Part shown: in pieces, positions 27,021-34,776 of the stretch
Numbering within the stretch: position 1 is the stretch's first letter
Layout of the letters: each line of letters begins with the position of its first letter
Source: Burkholderiaceae bacterium
Lineage (GTDB): Bacteria > Pseudomonadota > Gammaproteobacteria > Burkholderiales > Burkholderiaceae_D
Reading direction: 5' to 3'
Length of the DNA: 64,000 nucleotides
Assembly (NCBI GenBank): GCA_031291325.1
Contig: JARLJG010000001.1
Span: 109,702-173,701, forward strand
The notes under the pieces: generated by a model
Database searches by the model: none
Seen by the model: only the letters and a program-made list of their open reading frames with translations
Told to the model about the DNA's origin: nothing
Made by a program: the position numbers and the translations under genes

Positions 27021-28044
27021 GTTTAATGGTAACGGGATTGTCGACGCCGGACGCCGCTTCGTAGGCGTCGACGATGCGCGCCACCAACGGGTGGCGCACC
27101 ACGTCGGCGCTGGAGAAGTGGGTGAAGGCGATGCCGCGCACGTTCTCCAATATCCTCAGCGCCTCGATCAAGCCGCTCTTCTGGTTGCGCTGCAAATCGA
27201 TTTGCGTGACATCGCCGGTGACCACGGCCTTGCTGCCGAAACCGATGCGCGTCAAGAACATCTTCATTTGCTCGGGCGTGGTATTTTGCGCCTCGTCGAG
27301 AATGATGAAGGAGTGGTTCAAGGTGCGCCCGCGCATGTAGGCCAGCGGCGCGATTTCGATGGTTTGCTTCTCGAACATCTTCTGCGTGCGGTCGAAGCCC
27401 AGCAGATCGTAGAGCGCGTCATACAGCGGGCGCAGATACGGATCGATTTTCTGCGCCAGGTCGCCGGGCAGGAAGCCCAGCCGCTCGCCCGCTTCCACCG
27501 CCGGGCGCGTGAGCACGATGCGCTGTACCGCGTCGCGTTCCAGCGCATCGACCGCGCAAGCCACCGCCAGGTAGGTCTTGCCGGTGCCGGCGGGGCCGAC
27601 GCCGAAGGAAACGTCGTGTTCCAGGATCGATTTGATATAGTGATTTTGATGCGGGGTGCGGCCGCGCAAGTCGCTGCGGCGGGTTTTCAGCACCGGGCTT
27701 TCGAGGTTGGGATCGACGCTTTCGATCTTGGCGGCCTTGGCTTCCGGGGCTGCGTCGCCGCGCGTGGCGGCGACCCGTAGCTCGACCAAAGCCAGTTGCA
27801 CGTCTTCCACCGAGACGATCTTGTTGGCGCGCGCGTAAAAGCGCTCCAGGAGCTCCACCGCACGCGCCGCATTCTTGCCGCTGACGATGAATTTTTCGCC
27901 GCGCCGGAACACCGTGACATCGAGTGCCGCCGAAATTTGCCGCAGGTTTTCATCCAGCGGCCCGCACAAGTGCGCCAGCCGGGTATTGTCGAGCGGCTCG
28001 GGAATGAAATGCAATGGCTGCATGGGAGATTTGGCTCTCATCAT
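27004..28044 (-). CDS. phoH: PhoH-like ATPase (YbeZ)
   Basis: 346-residue PhoH/YbeZ family NTPase. An N-terminal about 100-residue segment with KH-like character precedes the P-loop [12 protein letters not shown], then [18 protein letters not shown], the Walker [20 protein letters not shown], and [12 protein letters not shown]. Acts with YbeY in RNA metabolism. It overlaps the miaB stop by 4 bases (ATGA) and the ybeY start by 17. Confidence 0.95.
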   Translation of the reverse strand: MMRAKSPMQPLHFIPEPLDNTRLAHLCGPLDENLRQISAALDVTVFRRGEKFIVSGKNAARAVELLERFYARANKIVSVEDVQLALVELRVAATRGDAAPEAKAAKIESVDPNLESPVLKTRRSDLRGRTPHQNHYIKSILEHDVSFGVGPAGTGKTYLAVACAVDALERDAVQRIVLTRPAVEAGERLGFLPGDLAQKIDPYLRPLYDALYDLLGFDRTQKMFEKQTIEIAPLAYMRGRTLNHSFIILDEAQNTTPEQMKMFLTRIGFGSKAVVTGDVTQIDLQRNQKSGLIEALRILENVRGIAFTHFSSADVVRHPLVARIVDAYEAASGVDNPVTIKHVTKK

Positions 28045-29381
28045 TGACTCACCACCACGTCGCCGCGCAGCGAAAATGCAAAGCTTTGCGTAATGCGGAT
28101 GTCGAGCATTTGCCCGATCAGGCGCTCAGCGTTCGGCCCGCCGTCGAAATTGACCACGCGGTTGTTTTCGCTGCGGCCTTGCATTTCCTGCGGATCCCTC
28201 TTGGACGGCCCTTCCACCAGGATGCGTTGCACCGTGCCGACCATTGCATCGCTATAGCGCTTGGTGTTGTCGTTGATGACCGCTTGCAGGCGTTGCAGGC
28301 GTTTCAACTTGACTTCGTAGGGCGTGTCGTCGGCCAGATTCGCCGCCGGCGTGCCGGGGCGCGGACTGAAGACGAAGCTGAAACTGTTGTCGAAGCCGAT
28401 ATCGTCGATCAATTTCATCAAGGCCTCGAAGTCGGCATCGGTTTCGCCGGGAAAGCCGACGATGAAATCGGACGAAATCGCAATATTCGGCCGCACCTCG
28501 CGCAGGCGGCGCAGCACCGATTTGTATTCGAGGGCCGTGTAGCCGCGCTTCATCGCGGCCAGGATGCGGTCCGAGCCGTGTTGCGCCGGCAGATAAAGGT
28601 GATCGACCAGCTTCGGCACCTTGGCGTAGGTATCGATCAGGCGCTGGGTGAATTCCTTCGGATGGCTGGTGACGAAGCGGATCCGTTCGATGCCGTCGAT
28701 TTCGGCGACGAATTCGATCAGCAGCGCAAAATCGGCAATGCCGCCGTCGGACATCGCGCCGCGATAGGCATTGACGTTTTGCCCGAGCAGCGTAATTTCC
28801 TTGATGCCTTGCGCTGCCAGGCCGGCGATTTCGGTCAACACGTCTTCAAAGCGGCGCGACACTTCTTCGCCGCGCGTGTACGGCACCACGCAATAGCTGC
28901 AATACTTGCTGCAGCCTTCCATGATGGAGACGAAAGCGGTCGCGCCGTCGACCTTGGCCGGCGGCAAGTGATCGAATTTCTCGATTTCCGGAAAGCTGAT
29001 GTCGACTTGCGCATGGCCGCTGGACTTGCGCAGATGCAGCATGTCCGGCAGCCGGTGCAGGGTCTGCGGGCCGAATACCAGGTCGACATACGGCGCGCGC
29101 TTGATGATCGCCGCGCCTTCTTGCGAGGCGACGCAACCGCCCACGCCGATCATCAAGTCCGGCTTGATCAACTTCAATTCGCGCAACCGGCCGAGATCGG
29201 AAAACACTTTTTCCTGCGCCTTCTCGCGCACCGAACAGGTGTTGAGCAGCACCACATCGGCGTCTTCCAGCGTGTCGGTTTGCACCATGCCGTCGGATGC
29301 GTTGAGCACGTCGGCCATCTTGTCCGAGTCATACTCGTTCATCTGGCAGCCGAAGGTTTTGATGAATACTTTTTTTTGCAT
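28041..29381 (-). CDS. miaB: tRNA-2-methylthio-N6-isopentenyladenosine37 methylthiotransferase MiaB
   Basis: 446-residue radical-SAM enzyme adding a methylthio group at tRNA A37. The N-terminal domain carries the auxiliary cluster Cys ([35 protein letters not shown]), the radical-SAM motif is [17 protein letters not shown] (CxxxCxxC), and a TRAM domain ends the protein ([10 protein letters not shown]...). First gene of miaB-phoH-ybeY. Confidence 0.97.
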   Translation of the reverse strand: MQKKVFIKTFGCQMNEYDSDKMADVLNASDGMVQTDTLEDADVVLLNTCSVREKAQEKVFSDLGRLRELKLIKPDLMIGVGGCVASQEGAAIIKRAPYVDLVFGPQTLHRLPDMLHLRKSSGHAQVDISFPEIEKFDHLPPAKVDGATAFVSIMEGCSKYCSYCVVPYTRGEEVSRRFEDVLTEIAGLAAQGIKEITLLGQNVNAYRGAMSDGGIADFALLIEFVAEIDGIERIRFVTSHPKEFTQRLIDTYAKVPKLVDHLYLPAQHGSDRILAAMKRGYTALEYKSVLRRLREVRPNIAISSDFIVGFPGETDADFEALMKLIDDIGFDNSFSFVFSPRPGTPAANLADDTPYEVKLKRLQRLQAVINDNTKRYSDAMVGTVQRILVEGPSKRDPQEMQGRSENNRVVNFDGGPNAERLIGQMLDIRITQSFAFSLRGDVVVSQ

Positions 29382-29416
29382 GTAGTAGTTTTACAGGTCG
29401 GATGGCAGTGCGCTCA

Positions 29417-29728
29417 TTACTGGCTTTTCGCCAATTCCTCGTCGGTCAAAATCCATACTTTGTCGACATAGCCTTGCCGGTCGACCGTGTAATTCACGGT
29501 ATAGCTATTGTCCATCAAGCTGGTCGACATGATGATGGTGTTTTGCTTGCTCAAAATCTTGGCGCCCGGCGACAAGGTTTTAATCTGACCGTCGATCTTG
29601 ATTTGCGGATGAACGGCAGCCGATAGCGTGCCGCGCAGCGCAGTCGATGGGAAGGTGCGCGGCGCCGCGAACGCGGTCACAGCAGTTAGCATCAGCATCA
29701 GGCAGATCAAAAAATGGCGAGTGTTCAT
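29417..29728 (-). CDS. Small secreted protein of unknown function
   Basis: 103 residues with a clear Sec signal peptide (RHFLICLMLMLTAVTAFA^AP). The mature part of about 80 residues is beta-rich by appearance (IKIDGQIKTLSPGAKILSKQ, SYTVNYTVDRQGYVDKVWIL) and has no Cys, so it is not a lipoprotein. I do not recognise a family with confidence. It lies 35 bases upstream of miaB in the same direction and may be the first gene of its transcript. Confidence 0.7.
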   Translation of the reverse strand: MNTRHFLICLMLMLTAVTAFAAPRTFPSTALRGTLSAAVHPQIKIDGQIKTLSPGAKILSKQNTIIMSTSLMDNSYTVNYTVDRQGYVDKVWILTDEELAKSQ

Positions 29729-29954
29729 ATCAAACTCCGGCGCGATGTTTCGCGGATACTATCGGCAATCGGAAATAGGGGCGATGGCGCGCAAGCCGCT
29801 TCCATCGCAAAATAGTTTGAAAATCAAAGGCTTACGGGAAGCGCCAATTGGCGGCAAATGCGCACATAACCGCGAAGTGTACCATTAACTGCGCCGGTTC
29901 ACCACGCGTTGCAAACAGGGGAGCGGCAGGAGCACCACGAAGCGCGCCTTAAAA

Positions 29955-29988
29955 TGAAAAAGGCCGCAGTCCTCGCAGACTGCGGCCT
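29955..29988 (-). terminator. Intrinsic terminator after the TPR gene
   Basis: Perfect 11-bp stem (aggccgcagtc with gactgcggcct), 6-base loop, followed on the minus strand by a T run; 19 bases past the stop of the TPR gene. Confidence 0.85.
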
Positions 29989-30006
29989 CGGGAAAATCGA
30001 CCAGCC

Positions 30007-31254
30007 TTAATTCAGCGGATGGTTGGTCAAAATGGTCCAGTAATGGGCAAGCTCGGCAGTGCCGTCGGTTCCTTGCACGGTTTTAAACGCCGCCAATGCC
30101 TTGGCTTTTTTGTCCGCTTGCAAGTAGGCCAGGCCCAGATGCAGTTTGGCATCGTCCGGGTGCTTGAGTTCGCCCTTGGCAATGCCTTGCTCGATCAACG
30201 CGATTCCCTTGTCGAACTGGCCGTTGCTCACGTACTCGTAACCGACGCTAAGCAAAGCATTGCCGTCTTTTGCTTTGCTGGCTTCGGCCTCCGCCTGTGG
30301 CAATGCCTTGATGTCTTCGTCCAGCTTTTTGAGCGCCAAATCTTGCAAACGCTTTTGCCGGCCCGCTTCCGCACCGGTGCCGAATGCGCCGGACTTGTAC
30401 GCCGCATCGATGATTTTCTTGGCTTCGCCGGGGTAGCCCGCCTGCAACGCCAGTTCGGCCATGTCCATGAAGTCGCTGGCGGTGCTGATGGCATTGACCT
30501 TCAAGCGCATGCGCTTGACATCCAGACCAAGACGGGAATCGTTGAAGCCGGGCTTGTTTTCCAGCTTATTCAAGATTTCGGTCCAGATTTCCTTCTTCGG
30601 ATGGTAGGCCGCCAATTTTTCCACGGCAGCCAGATAACCGGCCTTGTCGCCCAGCTTGAGTGCGCAACTCTGCAGCAATTGCAACTGCTGCTCGGTCGGT
30701 ACGCGTCCAGCCTTTTCGTCGGCCTGGACTTGCGCCGAGACTTCCTTGGCGGCGCGGGCAAAATCGCCACTGGCATAGTAGGCGCTCACCAGCAGCGCAT
30801 GCATCGCCGGGTCGTCGCCGCCTTCGCTCAGGTAACGGGTAATCCAGACAATCGCTTTCGGGTATTGACCCGCGCGATAATAAGTGTCGGCCAGCGTTTG
30901 CACGATGCGCGTCTGCGCCGCGCCAGTCACCTTGCCGGAGGCGAGCACCGCTTCAAACGATTTTGCGGCCGTTTCATTGTCGCCCGCGCCTTGCGCAGCC
31001 GATGCGCGCATCGAGTCGATCACGTAGTTTTCGTAGGCAGTCCGACCGCTTGCCGCTTCGGCTTCGTGGACTTTCGCCAACGCTTCCTTGAACTTTCCCT
31101 TTTTGATGTCATCCTGGGCAGCCTTCAGCGGCGTGCCGACCTCGGGGCGCAAAGTATCGGCTGCATAGGCAGTCGAGGCGCCGAGGAAAACCGGCGCCGC
31201 TTGGCCGAGGAGGGCCGCCAACAGCCCCAGATGTGCTAATCGAAACTTGGACAT
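30007..31254 (-). CDS. Secreted tetratricopeptide-repeat protein of the TonB cluster
   Basis: 415 residues from ATG 31252-31254 (MSKFRLAHLG); an ATG five codons earlier is possible. The signal peptide ends near GASTAYA^AD. TPR-like helical repeats run through the mature part (KGKFKEALAKVHEAEAA, YYRAGQYPKAIVWITRYLS, YYASGDFARAAKEVSAQ, YVSNGQFDKGIALIEQGIA). It is the last gene after tonB-exbB-exbD-exbD. Periplasmic TPR partners of TonB/ExbBD systems are known in other proteobacteria, so a scaffold role is plausible but inferred. A terminator separates it from the second exbD. Confidence 0.8.
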   Translation of the reverse strand: MSKFRLAHLGLLAALLGQAAPVFLGASTAYAADTLRPEVGTPLKAAQDDIKKGKFKEALAKVHEAEAASGRTAYENYVIDSMRASAAQGAGDNETAAKSFEAVLASGKVTGAAQTRIVQTLADTYYRAGQYPKAIVWITRYLSEGGDDPAMHALLVSAYYASGDFARAAKEVSAQVQADEKAGRVPTEQQLQLLQSCALKLGDKAGYLAAVEKLAAYHPKKEIWTEILNKLENKPGFNDSRLGLDVKRMRLKVNAISTASDFMDMAELALQAGYPGEAKKIIDAAYKSGAFGTGAEAGRQKRLQDLALKKLDEDIKALPQAEAEASKAKDGNALLSVGYEYVSNGQFDKGIALIEQGIAKGELKHPDDAKLHLGLAYLQADKKAKALAAFKTVQGTDGTAELAHYWTILTNHPLN

Positions 31255-31289
31255 GAGAATATCTTTCAATCGAAGATCATGAAAAATAC

Positions 31290-31326
31290 AAAAAACTTGC
31301 CCCTTCCGGCAATCGCGGGAAGGGGC
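31290..31326 (-). terminator. Intrinsic terminator between exbD2 and the TPR gene
   Basis: 9-bp stem (gccccttcc with ggaaggggc), loop of 10, followed on the minus strand by a run of Ts (31291-31295). It would reduce expression of the TPR gene relative to exbBD, or mark separate transcription. Confidence 0.7.
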
Positions 31327-31338
31327 GGGTTTGTTGCT

Positions 31339-31764
31339 TTACTGCAAAAATTGCTCGTTGCCGACCAAACCGATCTTGGTGACGCCCTGACGTTGCGCCG
31401 AGGCCATCACGGCTGCCACCGATTTGTACTCGACCAGCTTGTTCGGGTGCAAATGCACTTCCGGCTGGTCCGGCGTCGCTGCCACTGTTGCCAGGCGGGC
31501 GTCGAGCGTGTTGCGGTCGACCGTTTCGCCGTTCCATATCAGCGTGCCGTCGAAGTCGATGTCGATCGTTACCACGACCGGCGGCGTCGTCGGCGGCGGC
31601 GGCGTGCCGACCGGCAAGTTCAGGTTGACCGAATGATTCTGGATCGGGATCGTGATAATCAACATGATGATCAATACCAGCATCACGTCGATCAACGGCG
31701 TCATGTTCATTTCGACCATGACGTCGTCACCCGATCCTCCTTCTGTGCCTACGTTCATACTCAT
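31339..31764 (-). CDS. exbD: ExbD/TolR biopolymer transport protein, second copy
   Basis: 141 residues with the ExbD layout: short cytoplasmic N-terminus (EMNMTPLIDVMLVLIIMLII; the membrane Asp that carries protons is in PLIDVMLVL), one helix, then a periplasmic domain (VEYKSVAAVMASAQRQGVTKIGLVGN). A Pro-rich insert PVGTPPPPTTPPV follows the helix. Paired ExbD proteins after one ExbB are common in beta- and gammaproteobacteria. Confidence 0.92.
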   Translation of the reverse strand: MSMNVGTEGGSGDDVMVEMNMTPLIDVMLVLIIMLIITIPIQNHSVNLNLPVGTPPPPTTPPVVVTIDIDFDGTLIWNGETVDRNTLDARLATVAATPDQPEVHLHPNKLVEYKSVAAVMASAQRQGVTKIGLVGNEQFLQ

Positions 31765-31865
31765 GGTGTTTCCTTTATGCTGTTCTGGCGTCTCGCTTCG
31801 CCGCCTGTGGGCGACTCAGATTCGCATGGCGCGCGGCGCAGAGCCTGCCCCGCGCTCCTCGGTGC

Positions 31866-32312
31866 TTATCCGCCATGTGGCGGCGGTTCCGTGATGAAGC
31901 TTACCTTGGCAATACCAGCGCGCTGTGCCGCCAGAATCGCCTTGCCGACGAACTCATAGCGGGTTTGCTGGTCGGCCCGGATATGCACTTCCGGCTGCGG
32001 CACCATCACCGATACCAGCTTGAGTTTCTCCACCAGTTCGTCGGGGCCGCCCTTGACTTCCACCAGCGATTTCTGCGTGCTCCAATAGACGTCGCCGTCC
32101 TTGTTGATCGCCAGCGTGATGTTTTCCGGCTTGGTCTTCAATACCTGATTGCGTTCGGCCGGCAACTTGATCACGATCATCTTGAGCACGACCGGGCTGG
32201 TGATCAGGAAGATGATCAGCAGCACCAACATGATGTCGACCAACGGCGTCGTATTGATGGCCGACATCACCGTGTCTTCTTCCCCATCCGGGGACCCGAG
32301 TGCCATCGACAT
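31866..32312 (-). CDS. exbD: ExbD/TolR biopolymer transport protein, first copy
   Basis: 148 residues. The helix block is NTTPLVDIMLVLLIIFLIT with the proton-carrying Asp, followed by a periplasmic domain ending in RYEFVGKAILAAQRAGIAKV. Three bases separate it from exbB, so they are translationally linked. With ExbB it forms the proton-motive-force motor that drives TonB. Confidence 0.93.
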   Translation of the reverse strand: MSMALGSPDGEEDTVMSAINTTPLVDIMLVLLIIFLITSPVVLKMIVIKLPAERNQVLKTKPENITLAINKDGDVYWSTQKSLVEVKGGPDELVEKLKLVSVMVPQPEVHIRADQQTRYEFVGKAILAAQRAGIAKVSFITEPPPHGG

Positions 32313-32315
32313 GAT

Positions 32316-33209
32316 TTAGCCCTTCTTGGCGGTTTGCGCTTGCACCGATTGGCTGCTCGACATGACGCCCGACACCAGCACCGAATGCAAGTCGGCCGAG
32401 AACGAACGCACTTCGTCCATCGCGCTCTTGTTGCGGCGGATCAGCCAGTTGTAGCCCAACACTGCCGGCACCGCGACGAACAAGCCGAATGCGGTCATGT
32501 ACAGGGCTTCACCGACCGGGCCGGCCACTTTGTCGATCGATGCTTGACCGGCGGCGCCGATGGTGGTCAACGCGTTCAAGATACCCCAAACGGTGCCGAA
32601 CAGGCCGACGAACGGCGCCGTGGAGCCGACCGTTGCCAGGAATGCCAGGCCGTCTTGCAGGCGGCTTTGCACGCGTTCGACCGCGCGTTGGATGGCCATC
32701 GTGACCCAGGTGTTCAAGTCGATTTGGTCGAGCAGCGCACCGTCATGATGTTCGGTCGATTTGGTGCCGGCCTCGGCGATGAAACGGAACGGGCTGGTTT
32801 GGCTCAGGCTGGCGGTGCCGGCGGCAATCGAGCTGGCTTTCCAGAACTTGTTCTTGACTTCGCTTGCTTGGCCCATCAGGCGGAACTGGCTCACCAGTTT
32901 GGTCACCGTGATGTACCAGCTGCCGATAGACATGATGAGGAGGATGACGAAGGTTCCGCGAGCGACGAAGTCACCGTCTTTAATCAACGCAGCAGGGCCG
33001 TACGGGTTGGCGATTTCTTCCTTGCCGGGTGGCAGTGCCGATGCCGGCGCAGCCGGTGCAGCCGCATCAGCAGCCGGGGCGCTGGCGGCAGGTGCAGCTT
33101 CGGCGGCCGGGGCGGCGGGTGCATCGGCTGCATGGGCGGGAACGGCAAACATTGCTGCAGACATCGTGATGGCCGCAAACAGGGCCGACAAACGGGTAGT
33201 TAAAGACAT
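32316..33209 (-). CDS. exbB: ExbB/TolQ/MotA-family proton channel
   Basis: 297 residues, longer than the minimal ExbB because of an N-terminal signal-like segment (ALFAAITMSAAMFAVPAHA) and an Ala/Pro linker of about 40 residues. Then a first membrane helix (FVILLIMSIGSWYITVTKLV) and the two-helix TolQ/ExbB core (FLATVGSTAPFVGLFGTVWGI and GEALYMTAFGLFVAVPAVLGYNW). It assembles with ExbD and TonB in the inner membrane. Confidence 0.93.
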   Translation of the reverse strand: MSLTTRLSALFAAITMSAAMFAVPAHAADAPAAPAAEAAPAASAPAADAAAPAAPASALPPGKEEIANPYGPAALIKDGDFVARGTFVILLIMSIGSWYITVTKLVSQFRLMGQASEVKNKFWKASSIAAGTASLSQTSPFRFIAEAGTKSTEHHDGALLDQIDLNTWVTMAIQRAVERVQSRLQDGLAFLATVGSTAPFVGLFGTVWGILNALTTIGAAGQASIDKVAGPVGEALYMTAFGLFVAVPAVLGYNWLIRRNKSAMDEVRSFSADLHSVLVSGVMSSSQSVQAQTAKKG

Positions 33210-33299
33210 GCTTCCTCCAAATATTTTAATGAAACTTTCTGACTATCATGACTAGCTGATGGCTAGTGAAAATAATTGTTTTGATTCGATTGGTTCGGC

Positions 33300-33953
33300 T
33301 TATTCGTCGAGCTTCCAGACGTAATCGGCGGTAAATGACGACTGCACGTTCTTGCCGTCCTTGACAGCGGGCCTGAATTTGCAGCGGCTCAATCCGGTCA
33401 CCGTCGCTTTGTCGAGATTCTTGAATCCGCTCGATTTGACCACTGCCGCGCTGACCAACTGACCGTCGGGACCAACTTCGAATTGCACCCGCACCACGCC
33501 GGTTTCTTCCGCCAGCAGTGAAGCGCGCGGATAGTCCGGTTTGCAGCTATTCAAGTTGACGAATCCCGGCACAGGCGGCGCTTCGACCGCTTTCGGTGCA
33601 ACTGTCGGCGCGACAACCGTCTTGGCGTATTGCTGTGGCGGCGGCGCTTGATTCGAGACTGCCGCAATTTGATTCGGCGACGGTGGCGTGGCCACGTTCA
33701 CTTCCGGCGGCGGAATGAATGGCGGTGGCGGTGCAACCATCTTCGGCGGCGGTGGTGGCGGTGGCACATCGGGTGGTGGCGGCGGTTTGACTTCTTCGAT
33801 GATCTTGGTCTCGACCGGCTGCTTGATTGCGTCCACCATCCTACGTGCCAGGCCTGTTACCAGCGCGTATCCAACAATGATGTGGAGTAATACAACGATG
33901 CCCAGCCCACCATATTTTCTTAATGGGCTTACTTCGTTTTGTGAGAAATCCAT
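33300..33953 (-). CDS. tonB: Energy transducer TonB
   Basis: 217 residues from ATG 33951-33953, chosen because a gaggaag ribosome site lies just before it and the 18 extra upstream codons are untypical. N-terminal anchor helix (LGIVVLLHIIVGYALVTGLA), a Pro-rich periplasm-spanning segment with long runs of Pro (EVKPPPPPDVPPPPPPPK), and a C-terminal TonB domain (YPRASLLAEETGVVRVQFEV ... CKFRPAVKDGKNVQSSF). It couples inner-membrane proton energy to outer-membrane receptors such as the one at 34777-37512. Confidence 0.93.
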   Translation of the reverse strand: MDFSQNEVSPLRKYGGLGIVVLLHIIVGYALVTGLARRMVDAIKQPVETKIIEEVKPPPPPDVPPPPPPPKMVAPPPPFIPPPEVNVATPPSPNQIAAVSNQAPPPQQYAKTVVAPTVAPKAVEAPPVPGFVNLNSCKPDYPRASLLAEETGVVRVQFEVGPDGQLVSAAVVKSSGFKNLDKATVTGLSRCKFRPAVKDGKNVQSSFTADYVWKLDE

Positions 33954-34081
33954 GCGTGCTTCCTCCGTTACCTTACCAACTGTTACTTGAATCCCTTTGA
34001 AAGTCAAGGTCTGGTGCCTCTCTCAGTCCAGGGTATGCGGGATTATACATACGTTGAATTTTCTATCAATACAATTTTCGG

Positions 34082-34109
34082 GACCCGAATTATCAACGGA
34101 ATTCGGGTC
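34082..34109. promoter_or_regulatory. Inverted repeat upstream of tonB
   Basis: gacccgaatt and aattcgggtc form a perfect 10-bp inverted repeat with an 8-base spacer, 129 bases before the tonB start. No T run follows on either strand, so an operator is more likely than a terminator. Confidence 0.4.
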
Positions 34110-34197
34110 ATGAAAATTCGTAAATACCGAGCAACAACATGGTGCACCGCGCCAAAATAATGCGGTCAGAATAAAATTTTGTTTTTTTACGGCGGCA

Positions 34198-34216
34198 TAT
34201 ACTTGTCATTATTATC
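34198..34216. promoter_or_regulatory. Weak Fur-box-like sequence upstream of tonB
   Basis: tatacttgtcattattatc agrees with the 19-base Fur consensus at 13 positions by my count, with one half-site (cattattatc side) much better than the other. tonB-exbBD operons are often Fur-controlled, but the distance to tonB (about 245 bases) is long. Confidence 0.25.
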
Positions 34217-34549
34217 GAGAGCTAAACTTCTAATCGGGCCGAAGAATCTACGGTCATTTTAAAGAATTTCGTACGCCTTCAATAATGTAAAATAAATAAG
34301 TTTTGTAGTATTTTGCCAAAATTTTGTCCAAAAAGGGGCAAGAAAAATTATTTTAGATTTTTTTTCGACTTTGCTGAAAAATTCGACGCGAATTTCTGAT
34401 CGGCCAGGTAAATAGAGCTCTCGTTATAGATTCAAACCCCTGTTTTGCGGATTTTTGAAAGCGACCCGAGCCGAATATTAGGCGGTAAAGTTAATTAATC
34501 GATAAAAACACACCAGGCAGCGCGCGAAGTCAGAAAATTGCAAATCTTG

Positions 34550-34688
34550 CCACACTGCATCACGCCGTCATTGACCAGACAGCTCGATACGATGACTGCC
34601 GAAATCGAGCGCGGTGAAGAGTCGGACTTTCAGATTGTCTGAAAGTCGATGCATTGGCGGCTATTCCAGGTGTCGGCGTTTGATGGGG
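34550..34688 (+). pseudogene. Decayed IS110-family transposase fragment
   Basis: Translation gives SLTRQLDTMTAEIERGEESD and, after a frame change, LKVDALAAIPGVGV, the pattern of the helix plus IPGVG block at the centre of IS110-type transposases. The fragment is short, shifted and ends in a stop. It is distinct from the intact-looking IS110 start at 63953. Confidence 0.45.
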
Positions 34689-34695
34689 CGGCACA

Positions 34696-34725
34696 CAAAA
34701 AAAGCCCCAAGCGAGCTTGGGGCTT
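34696..34725 (-). terminator. Intrinsic terminator after the TonB-dependent receptor gene
   Basis: Inverted repeat aagccccaagc/gcttggggctt followed on the minus strand by a 7-base T run, 52 bases past the stop of the receptor gene. Confidence 0.85.
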
Positions 34726-34776
34726 CAAGTTGATGCGTATTAAAAACCGCGTCGTTATTATGATTGCGACATGCAA

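Larger units (their letters stand above)
34008..34776. other. 769-base non-coding region between tonB and the TonB-dependent receptor
   Basis: It contains, from tonB outward, a perfect inverted repeat (34082-34109), a weak Fur-box-like sequence (34198-34216), an A/T-rich stretch, a decayed IS110-type coding fragment (34550-34688) and the receptor's terminator (34696-34725). No intact gene is seen. Confidence 0.6.

Noticed and set aside
28014..29471. 485-codon open frame on the plus strand opposite miaB
   Set aside because: Shadow of miaB; low-complexity His/Arg/Asp-rich translation typical of antisense reading.
33251..33267. actagc/gctagt hairpin in the tonB-exbB gap
   Set aside because: Short stem without a T run; too weak to call a terminator or operator.
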